The notes under the pieces are model-generated. The model saw only the letters and a program-made list of their open reading frames with translations. It searched no databases and was not told the DNA's origin. The position numbers and the translations under genes were made by a program. From the NCBI RefSeq assembly GCF_001641265.1, contig NW_020167541.1, forward strand, positions 550,494-614,493: 64,000 bases of DNA, written 5' to 3'. Each line of letters starts with the position of its first letter. Within the stretch, counting starts at the first letter, position 1. This DNA comes from Pseudogymnoascus destructans (lineage: Eukaryota > Ascomycota > Leotiomycetes > Thelebolales > Thelebolaceae). Of this stretch, positions 54,286 to 62,506 are shown one piece after another.

Positions 54286-56540
54286 ATGGCCTCCCAACAG
54301 TCTGATAGCTTGTCAATAATTGACAGCGGACAATCTAGAGCACCTTGTTCATCCTCTCTCTCAACTCCTACACAAAAACGCGATCGCAGATCAAAGATAT
54401 GGGACTACAATGAAACGTCACGGGAGACACGTATTACCAACTCAAGTGGAAAGATGCTCTGGCGATGCAAGCTATGTCACAAAGAGTATCTGGAGTCTGG
54501 AGGCACTGCTAATATATCAAGTCATTTAATAAAGGCTCATAGCGTCGATATAATGTCTTCACAAGCCACGAAAGTCCTCTCCCGGCAAACCAGCATTAAA
54601 GAAGCTATGGCCCGGGGCCAAGAGACTAGCTATAAATGCCGCCGCCTAGCTGAAGAGCCAGATACGGAGCATATGATGGATCCTGCAGTACTAGAGCACC
54701 TTTACGTGCGGTGGATAACTGCTTGTAGCATTTCTTTTCGTATGGTTTCCCGAGAGGAATTTAGGGCGTTTCTTCATTACCTTAATCCAGAAGTGGATGT
54801 TTGGCTTCCTGATTCGCATATGTCAATACAAGCGTGGACGCTCCGTATGTATGAAAATGAGCGACTACGGATACAACAGAAGGTCCAATCGGCACTCTCC
54901 AAAGTCCACTTTACTGTAGATCTTTGGTCCTCCCCTAATTCCCTAGCGATTCTTGGAATGATTGCGCATTATATCAGTGAAAATGGGGAGTTGACACATT
55001 ATGTACTTGCCTTAAAGGAGATAGAGGGAAAACATTCAGGTTAGTACTTTGAAATGCTCTAATCGTTGTTTAACTAAGAATGAGTTTAGGAGAGAATCAA
55101 GCGCAGATCATTATGCAGGTCATTAATGACTATGGGATTGCTTCAAAGGTTGGATACTTTGTAATGGACAATGCAGACAATAATGATACAATGACGGTGT
55201 CTTTATCTGAGAGTCTGTATAAATCATTCTCATGTTTTAGACTTTAGTTAACTCATTTTACAGTGCTCTTGGATCAGTACAAAATCTACTACAACCACTT
55301 TCTCACAGGCTTCAGTGCAATGGCCACATCATCAATCTGGCAGCCCAAACCTTTCTCTTTCAAACTGAGGATGAAGCTCTTGCAGAAGAGAACAATACAA
55401 AGCTATTATCGCTCCCCACAGAAGCTGAAATGGCACGGTGGAGAAAGAAAGGGCCACTTGGCAGGCTACATAACATTGTAGTTCATATACAAAGGTGCCC
55501 GCAATGGATCGCTAGATTTCAAGAGCTTAGCAGAGGCCGTAATCTTGCACGGGACAACTCGACACAGTGGAACTCTTGGTACAAAATGATCAGCACTGCT
55601 ATAATTCTAAACGCCTGTCAATCTCTATTGTCATCAATATAAAGAGAACGACCGCAACTTATTGTCAGAGCAGGACTGGATTGAGCTTCAAAAGCTTCAG
55701 GACTTTCTCCTGTCTTTTCACCACGCCACACTTTCTACAGAAGCTCGTGGTGACACAATCGATAAAGTACTGCTATCAATGGACTTTCTGCTTGAGCAGT
55801 TTGAAGACGCTAAGCGAGTATATGCTGAGGATCCTTTTATGAGTCCTTGCTGCAACTCAGGGTGGGCCAAGTTGGATAAGTACTACACCCTCACCGACAG
55901 ATCTCCTGTTTATATTGCAGCCTTAGTATTATGTCCACAATGGAAATGGGATTATATTGAAAGTAGCTGGCCGAAGGAATGGCATGCCAATTGTAAGGCA
56001 AAGATGCAGGAGTTCTGTGTAAGGATGCCTCCTTACTCGGGGTAGTTACGGCCGTCACGTGGCGCCATCGAGACTCGGGGCCGTTACGGGTCAGTCGCGA
56101 CTGACAGCCTTAGGCACATAACGTAAGGAAGCCTTAGGCAAACAGGGAGCTAGCTGAGTCGGAGCAGTTTCGGGTATTTTAAGGGAACAGCCATACAGGG
56201 TGACACCTTCATCTTTTTTGTATCCTTCGTAGTAGACCTATAGGATAGAATACAGCATCACCTCCGACTCGCACTCCCATATGCACCTACGGAGAGCCGT
56301 ATTCCCTGTGTCCTTACATTCTGGGAGTCAGATTACAAGTCGACTGCAGTTTCAGTGCCTACGCAAGCATCCCAGGCAACAGAGTCAGCAAATTCTGGGG
56401 TCTCTAATGCCTTTACACAATATATTCAGCGGAAGCAACAAACCGGCCTCGAAAGCGATGAATATGCAAAGTATTTACAAGCCCCAACACTTCCAGAAGT
56501 CAGGGACCCATGGTCTTGGTGGTTGGAACCAACACAACGA
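54286..56540 (+). pseudogene. hAT transposase with BED finger, decayed
   Basis: Exon 1 (54286-55039) starts MASQQSDSLS and carries a BED-type zinc finger (WRCKLCHKEYL...SSHLIKAH, about residues 60-90) and the hAT signature TVDLWSSPNSLAILGMIAHY. A GT-AG intron (55040-55089) joins in frame to ENQAQIIMQVINDYGI and FVMDNADNNDTM. After that, stops and frameshifts accumulate: CNGHIINLAAQTF at ~55316, RDNSTQWNSWYKM at ~55550, and MSEQDWIELQKLQDFLLSF onward at 55662-56017. A solo LTR of family B (56018-56318) splits the C-terminal dimerisation region, which resumes at 56319 and reaches PEVRDPWSWWLEPTQ before being cut off by a fragment of a family A LTR at 56541. Nonfunctional. Confidence 0.85.
56018..56318 (+). 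mobile_element. Solo LTR, Gypsy family B, with TTCTG target duplication
   Basis: 301 bp, TGTAAGGATGCC...GTGTCCTTACA, flanked by TTCTG at 56013-56017 and 56319-56323. It matches the LTRs of the element at 6383-20747 at its ends and in the TTTTTTGTATCCTTCGTAG segment; the middle block diverges (GTCACGTGGCGCC). Confidence 0.92.
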
Positions 56541-56608
56541 TGTAATGGTGGGTGCACCAGATGTGAGAATCTAGCCACCCAAGGAAGGGATGAATTTACT
56601 AAGACAAC
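56541..56608 (-). mobile_element. Truncated fragment of a Gypsy family A LTR
   Basis: 68 bases from TGTAATGGTGGGTGC to AAGACAAC, the first part of the family A LTR, broken off where unrelated sequence (TAGACTGGCC) starts. It removed the end of the hAT gene. Confidence 0.85.
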
Positions 56609-56905
56609 TAGACTGGCCACGGTCCGGTCCGGTCCGGTCTTTTAATGTTGAGTGAGGACTGTTTTACGGTCCAGTCTTTTTTTTTAGGACTGGACCGTGA
56701 GACAAAAAGACCGGACTGATAACATTCTAGTCTTTTTTTTAGAGTGTAGACTGTTTGCTAAAGTTGAGGTCCCTTTAAAAGACCGGACTGATAATAGTCC
56801 AGTCTTTTTTTAGAGTGTGGACTGTTTGCAAAAATTGAGGACTGTTTAAAAGACTAGACCGTTCGGTCTTTCCTAAGAACAGTCCGGTCCAGTCCAGTCT
56901 TTTAC
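56609..56905. repeat. Inverted and direct repeat block with GGTCC/GGACC arrays
   Basis: Two ~75-bp direct repeats, each holding the hairpin AAAAGACCGGACT...AGTCCAGTCTTTTT, flanked by CGGTCCGGTCCGGTC on the left and CAGTCCGGTCCAGTCC on the right. It looks like a MITE or the subterminal region of a hAT-type element. Confidence 0.7.
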
Positions 56906-57250
56906 ATTATAAGTGGGGGCCACCACATGTCATCACATGATATGTTATTAGGAATAGCTTTAAGTGCAATCGAATATTAATAACGTTACTATTAAGTGTT
57001 ACTGTACATGCATTTTGAGGTATAAGTTGAAAATAGTATAACTATAATAGTTCCATTTACACACTGTTAAATAATTACACGTGATTATATTTACACGTGA
57101 TATTATATTTACAAGTGATATCATATTATTCAATCAAAATCGATCATAGAGTAGTCAATTAGTTATGACTTATATTTGATATGAGTTTAATTAAGCATTA
57201 ATAGCAGCTACTAACGTTACTATTAATTATTACTATAGTTTGATAAATAT
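56906..57250. other. AT-rich flank of the Fot1-like element
   Basis: No gene. Contains AACGTTACT words at about 56980 and 57222 and a short repeat of ACACGTGATTATATTTAC. Confidence 0.4.
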
Positions 57251-59111
57251 TAACGTACATGTATAGCGAAAGCGCCAAACAAGCGAAAGCGCCAAAATGA
57301 TGCGGTGACCAAACCCCCCAACTAAATGTTAAATTCCTCAACAACAAAACATGCCCCATAAAAACGATGAAAGCCAATTAGTGCTAGCTATCCAGGCTAT
57401 GCAAAGCGACCCAAAGTTATGCCTTCGAGTTGCTGCTAGGATCTATTCTGTGGACCACCGCAAGCTAGGTCGTCGTCTAGAAGGTGTACCTTCACGACGC
57501 GATATCCAAGCCAACTCACGGAAATTAACTAACCTAGAGGAGTCCGTCCTTGTTCAGTATATACTCGACCTAGCTGCCAAAGGGTTTCCTCCTCGGCTGT
57601 CTGTTGTTGAAGATATGGCAAGTCGACTACTTGCAACACGCGACGCGTCACGCGTTGGGTCGCGTTGGGCTTCAAACTTTGTTAAGCGGCGTGTAGAGCT
57701 CCAGACACGCTTTCAGCGCAAATACGACTACCAGAGGGCTAAGTGCGAAGATCCAGAAGTTATTAATGGCTGGTTTGAGCTTGTGCGTAACACAATTGCG
57801 AAATATGGTATCGATGAAGCAGATATCTACAACTTTGATGAGACTGGGTTTATGATGGGTGTTATCTCAACTGCTATGGTTGTAACAAGCTCAGACGGGC
57901 GGGCAAAAGCAAAGAAGGTACAGCCTGGTAATCGGGAATGGGTTACAGTAATCCAAGGCGTTAGTTCTCAAGGTTGGGCAGTACCACCAATCATTGTTGC
58001 AGGCAAAAACCACCTTACATCTTGGTATGAGAATAGTGGATTTTCAAGCGATTGGGTGATTTCTGTTACTGAAAATGGCTGGACTACAAACGAGAGAGGC
58101 ATGGATTGGATTCAGCACTTTGAGAAGCATACAAAGGCCCGGAGTGTTGGTGGTTATCGCTTGTTAGTCCTTGATGGTCATGAGAGCCACCACTCAGATG
58201 AGTTTGAGGAGTACTGCAAGGAACACAACATTATTACGCTTTGTATGCCTGCTCACTCTTCTCATCTACTCCAGCCACTTGATGTTGGCTGTTTCGGCCC
58301 GTTAAAGCAGGCCTATGGTTGGCAAATTGAAGATATGATGCAGGCTCATATTTCTCATATTACAAAGGATGACTTCTTTCCTGCCTTCCACGCTGCATTT
58401 AACACTACAATGACGGAAAGTAACATTCGAGGCGGGTTCCGAGGGGCAGGGCTTCTTCCATTTGACCCTGAGAGAGTGATATCTACACTTGATCTTAAGT
58501 TAAGGACACCAACGCCTCCAAGCTCCCGCCCAGGTACTGCTCAACCTTGGGTTTCTCAGACACCAAACAACCCAATTGAAGCTATGTCACAGTCTACATT
58601 TATTAAAACTCGGATTTCACGCCATCAAAATAGCTCTCCAACCTCAATCTATGCAGCTGTTGACCAGTTTACAAAGGGTGCATCGCAAATAATGCATCAA
58701 TTAGCACTGCTAAAGGCAGAGAACCAAAACCTACGACAGGCAAATGAAGTACTAAGCAAGCGCCGGAGAGCTAGGAAAACACGACTACAGCAAGGAGGAT
58801 CACTTAGTCAACAAGGGGCGCAAGAGCTACAGGATGAGAGGGATGTTGTGCAGCAGGTAGAGCAGGAAATAAGGGCAGGCCGTGGTCGGAAGCCAAGGGA
58901 AGAAACCCGTGCCCGTCGCTGTGGCAAGTGTGGTGAGACTGGGCACAATGCGCGCACGTGTCAGATTGTAATAGACACCTCTGAGGAAGAGGACTCCGAG
59001 TAGTTTTAATTGATTTCTAATGTTGTGGTAGATTTATCGCAATGTTTGTCGTGAGGGTAGATAATTTTGGCGCTTTCGCTTGTTTGGCGCTTTCGCTATA
59101 CATGTACGTTA
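57251..59111 (+). mobile_element. Fot1/pogo-type DNA transposon with 48-bp perfect inverted repeats
   Basis: Terminal inverted repeats 57251-57298 and 59064-59111 are complementary over 48 bases as read and include a doubled AGCGAAAGCGCCAAA word. If TA is the duplicated target, the true ends may be a few bases inside (TATAGCG...). One uninterrupted transposase gene lies within. Length 1861 bp. Ends and gene are both whole, so the copy may be recent. Confidence 0.9.
57351..59003 (+). CDS. Fot1/pogo DDE transposase with C-terminal CCHC knuckle
   Basis: Single 550-residue ORF. The N-terminal psq/CENP-B-like region (LCLRVAARIYSVDHRKLGRR; later ASRVGSRWASNFVKRR) binds the inverted repeats. The DDE_1-type core has IYNFDETGFMMG (first Asp ~163), LLVLDGHESHHSDEF (second Asp ~275) and HLLQPLDVGCFGPLK (third Asp ~310), then GGFRGAGLLPFDPERV. 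A charged, possibly coiled-coil region follows (ALLKAENQNLRQANEVLSKR), then a zinc knuckle CGKCGETGHNARTC (~524-537) and an acidic end. The knuckle is common in fungal members of this group. No frameshift or internal stop. Confidence 0.95.
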   Translation: MPHKNDESQLVLAIQAMQSDPKLCLRVAARIYSVDHRKLGRRLEGVPSRRDIQANSRKLTNLEESVLVQYILDLAAKGFPPRLSVVEDMASRLLATRDASRVGSRWASNFVKRRVELQTRFQRKYDYQRAKCEDPEVINGWFELVRNTIAKYGIDEADIYNFDETGFMMGVISTAMVVTSSDGRAKAKKVQPGNREWVTVIQGVSSQGWAVPPIIVAGKNHLTSWYENSGFSSDWVISVTENGWTTNERGMDWIQHFEKHTKARSVGGYRLLVLDGHESHHSDEFEEYCKEHNIITLCMPAHSSHLLQPLDVGCFGPLKQAYGWQIEDMMQAHISHITKDDFFPAFHAAFNTTMTESNIRGGFRGAGLLPFDPERVISTLDLKLRTPTPPSSRPGTAQPWVSQTPNNPIEAMSQSTFIKTRISRHQNSSPTSIYAAVDQFTKGASQIMHQLALLKAENQNLRQANEVLSKRRRARKTRLQQGGSLSQQGAQELQDERDVVQQVEQEIRAGRGRKPREETRARRCGKCGETGHNARTCQIVIDTSEEEDSE

Positions 59112-59326
59112 TATGGTTACGTTAATTTAATAGTTATTAATTAATATAGTTAACATTTGCATAACATTATTATTTTATATTTTTATATTTAAGTTATAGT
59201 ATAATGAACTTCAGTTTCATCATAAATTATGTAATTAAGCGTTACTGTATACTGTTACTGTCACGACTGAAATACTAAAGACAGGTTGTGAAATCATCAA
59301 TTGACTATTTATAAGAACACACTAAT
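59112..59326. other. 3' flank of the H3-like gene
   Basis: AT-rich, no gene; GCGTTACTG words near 59236. Confidence 0.4.
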
Positions 59327-59952
59327 TTATCTAATGCTGCGAGAATTGGCGAACCAGGACACAAGCTGCATATCCTTGTTCTGGATGGTGATACGCTTGG
59401 CGTGGATGGCGCACATGTTGGCCCCTTCGCACTATTAGTATAGTTTTTGTAGGTGTTCATAGAGACAGCTTACCTTCGAAGTATGACACAAGGTGGGCCT
59501 CAGCGGCCTCTTGGAGGGCACAGATGGCAGTAGACTGGAAGCGGAGGTCTGACATGAAGCTTTGCGCGACTTCACGAACAAGACGCTGGAATGGGAGTTT
59601 GGGGAGGATGAGGGCGGCCGACTTCTGGTAGTGTCGGATCTCGGCGACGATCCGTTCTTTCATATAAGTTAGTAGTGTGAACAATATTCTATTAGAAAAG
59701 AATAGCATACTGTTGACAGAAGCCTTGCTCAAAGGAGGGACAGGGCGAGGGGCTTGTTGTGGGAAGTTGGAGCCAGGGTGATCCCGCTCCCAGTTACTTT
59801 TCTGGGCATTGTAGCTCCAGATCTTTTCTTGGCGGGCTCGGCGCGCAGTCTTGTGAATATCGACTGTTTGTTGAGTTAGTAACCTTGTATTGCTTGTAGG
59901 GTAGGGTGGAATACTTACCGTGGCGCTCAGGCTTTTGCTTGGTGCGAGCCAT
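59327..59952 (-). CDS. Divergent histone H3-like protein
   Basis: Proposed minus-strand join 59952-59919, 59863-59711, 59656-59474, 59424-59327: 34+153+183+98 = 468 bases, 155 residues plus stop. All three introns are GT-AG, two with CTAAC-type branch points. The N terminus MARTKQ equals that of H3, but the tail then diverges (KPERHVDIHKTARRARQEK) and is longer, with a W/N-rich stretch. The histone fold is clear: EIRHYQKSAALILPKLPFQR, LVREVAQSFMSDLRFQSTAI, ALQEAAEAHLVSYFEG, then after the last splice ANMCAIHAKRITIQNKDMQL. Loop 1 has no insertion, arguing against a centromeric CenH3. The usual K9, K27 and K36 sequence contexts are absent, and the C terminus (VSWFANSRSIR) is novel. It sits between two transposons, head-to-head with an acidic-protein gene. 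Confidence 0.8.
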
Positions 59953-60581
59953 GGTACAGATGTGAGCGAGAGCGATATCTAAAACATGTTAATTTGCCAT
60001 ATTGTAGCAATTTGGCGTTACTGCTGGGCGTTACTGTAGTTGTAACGCCCAAAGAACAAAAGGGGTGAACTTACAAAGGTTGGTGACAGAAGGAAAAATT
60101 GCTAGAACTTGTATATTAGTAAAATAAACACAATACCGTTACTCTACAGCGTTACTGTAGGGTTAAATCAAATGTAAAGAAGATTGAACTTACCAATGTT
60201 GCTAGACGCGTTATCTCAGAATTGTTGTAGAAGTTAGGATCGAATTCGAAGTAAGGGCGCTTAAGTGTTGTTGCAAACAAAAAAAACTCCGTTTCTTGTT
60301 CCAAATCCGGACGTGTCAATAACAAAGAATAGTACGAGTAAGTTAGCAAAGAAACCACCCTTACATTTGATTACCTCTGATTATTAACTTCCTTTTAGAT
60401 TTCCAAATTTATTGACTATACCGACCCCGACCAGTAAGTAGTTGCGCCCCTACTTTCAAAAGACGTCCGCCTTGTTAGCACATTGAAGTACTCTCACAAC
60501 AGTATAATCAAAGCCAGTGCTAACAGTAACGCCCTATAGTAACGCTCATCAGCTCCAAATCGCCTCTAACGCAACTTTACC
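59953..60581. promoter_or_regulatory. Divergent intergenic region of the H3-like and acidic-protein genes
   Basis: 630 bp between two start codons facing away from each other. It contains at least seven CGTTAC/GTAACG words (about 60012, 60025, 60038, 60138, 60150, 60524, 60538). No supported gene inside. A shared promoter is inferred from geometry only. Confidence 0.5.
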
Positions 60582-61467
60582 ATGTTGTCTCCAGCCACTG
60601 CGAAGTCATATGAGGAGAGACGCGCGGAAGTCATTGCAGCTACTGCCCACACCATTGAGCTCACTCAGAATGCGGACCGACAGGTATAACAATCCTACCA
60701 TCCTGATATCAATTGTTCTAGAGCTGATATCAAAGCTAGGCTATGAGCCGTGCACGCCGTACCCGCCAGGGTAAAGATGACTGGGAGGGCCTTACGGCCA
60801 ATGAACAAGCTGCCGTGTTAGCTACAACGCAGCAGGATATCATGGACAGGCGCACCGCTCGTGGTATTGACGCCAATTCCCGCCTCACAGCCGCTATTAA
60901 TGATGAGAGTGCGGCTATTGCGGCCATTAATGCAGAGGAGCTGGAGGAGAAGTTGAAGGCCCTACCAAAGGGCGAAGGCAAAGCTGTAAGTAATAGCTAA
61001 AACATGACGATACTATCTAACATAATGGTTAGACTGGCAAGACATCGACTAGCGACAGCGGTGAAGAAAATACCTTAAAGGATATCTGGGCCAGCAACAT
61101 GGTCCCAGTCATTGAGTGCTGGGAGCGCAACATTGCCCTTGCTGGCAACATCCTTATGCCCGAACTCTCAAGGAAGGAGATCGAAGAGTTTGCTGGGGGG
61201 GTTAGCAACCCTGATAATATCAAAGAGTTCGTGAAGCAGTGGGAGAATAACAGCAATGCTGATGTTGAAGATGGGCTGGTAGATTTTGGTGATGATGGTG
61301 AAGAAGTGGAGGTGGTTATATCAGAGGATGAGGAGGACGATGATGAGGACGAGGATAGCCTCAACGGCTTCATTGTCGGGGTTCGTGTAGAGGAGGAGGA
61401 GGAGGTGGAGGAGGAGGAGGAGGAAGAAGAGGAGGAGGAGGAGAAGGAGGAGGAGGAGGAGGAGTAA
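60582..61467 (+). CDS. Acidic protein with poly-Glu tail, unknown family
   Basis: Proposed join 60582-60683, 60740-60985, 61033-61467: 102+246+435 bases, 260 residues, both introns GT-AG and phase 0. The N-terminal half is helical and charged (SYEERRAEVIAATAHTIELT, QAAVLATTQQDIMDRRTARG, AAIAAINAEELEEKLKALPK). The middle has a hydrophobic domain-like stretch (DIWASNMVPVIECWERNIAL, MPELSRKEIEEFAGGV). The last ~80 residues are overwhelmingly Asp/Glu, ending in a GAGGAGGAG-encoded Glu run. Acidic tails of this sort occur in histone chaperones and HMG-type proteins; with an H3-like gene next door a chaperone role is attractive, but I recognise no domain and this is inference. Confidence 0.7.
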
Positions 61468-61618
61468 ATTCACGTCGTATACTGTACTATAGTATACTAA
61501 ACCAATGGAGTTTTTGTGGTTACTGAATTCCATTTTGAGATCTTCTGCCGTTACTATCTGCCATTACTATCTAATAAAACTATTTGTCAGTACTCCGAAT
61601 AGTGACTACTGTACTCAT

Positions 61619-61936
61619 AGTAACGGCCAGCAGTAACGGAAGAGAGCCCAAAAGCAAAAAGTCAGCATGCTTCTACTCCTCGGCTGAGCCAAGGAACACA
61701 GTCCGACCAATTAACAGTCAAACGCCTATTTTGCAATTCCAATTCATATTACACTAGCTAGGATATACAGACTCTGCATCCAATAAAAATAAGGGCTACT
61801 ACTCATCATCTCGGTTACACGTAGGCTACAGTAACGGCCAGCAGTAACGGAAGAGAGCCCAAAAGCAAAAAGCCAGCATGCTTCTACTCCTCGGCTGAGC
61901 CAAGGAATACAGCCCGGCCAATTAACAATCAAATGT
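61619..61936. repeat. Pair of ~107-bp direct repeats
   Basis: 61619-61725 and 61830-61936 (211-base period) share AGTAACGGCCAGCAGTAACGG and AGCATGCTTCTACTCCTCGG with few differences. Both copies begin with the doubled GTAACGG word. Confidence 0.85.
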
Positions 61937-62254
61937 CAGTTATACAGTTTAACTTTATATTATGCTACATAGGAAATATAATCGATCTGTATCTACTTAG
62001 GGTTATACACACTGCTCATTATCTTGTTATATGCTGTAGCAACAGCTAATAGTACTAGATATAGCTTCGGACTTTGAAATAAGATAGGGCTAATGTAGCA
62101 AATTGTTAAGCCAATGAAACCAAATTGCTGATTTTGTAATTTAAAACTCGTAAGCGTTACTCTCTAGCGTTATGGTAAACCTAATTAGAGCTAGACAAAA
62201 TTGTTTAACTCCATAATACTATGTTCAACTAACACAAAATAGGAATAGCAAAGA

Positions 62255-62335
62255 GTAACGGCAATGAGTAACGGCAATGCGTAATGGCAATGCGTAACGG
62301 CAAAGAGTAACGGCAAAGAGTAATGACAAAGAGTT
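62255..62335. repeat. Tandem GTAACGGCAA(T/A)G array
   Basis: Six 12-bp units (AGTAACGGCAAT, GCGTAATGGCAA and so on). This is the densest cluster of the GTAACG motif that is scattered over the last 7 kb. Confidence 0.85.
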
Positions 62336-62506
62336 CAAATATTACCCTATTGCAATGTGCATTCTTGTATTCTGTACTACCATTTGTTCTGTTGCAAAAG
62401 ACTATGAAGAAATGGCCGTCCTTCCAAAGGCCTCACTTAACATTCATCATTCGTCTGATTGACCTACACTCCTACTACAGTACATTTTCTCTATCCTCTT
62501 AACAAC

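Larger units (their letters stand above)
61468..62506. other. Repeat-bearing gap before the second hAT relic
   Basis: About 1 kb without a gene, holding the two direct repeats and the GTAACGGCAA array listed separately. Confidence 0.5.

Noticed and set aside
59327..59952. Centromeric histone CenH3
   Set aside because: Loop 1 (AQSFMSDLRFQSTAI) has the same length as in canonical H3 and the core is close to H3; only the tail and the extreme C terminus diverge.
60152..60358. Minus-strand 68-residue ORF upstream of the H3-like gene
   Set aside because: AT-rich, no recognisable pattern, lies in the divergent spacer; insufficient support.
61321..61533. Minus-strand poly-Leu ORF
   Set aside because: Reverse complement of the GAG/GAA repeat that encodes the poly-Glu tail.
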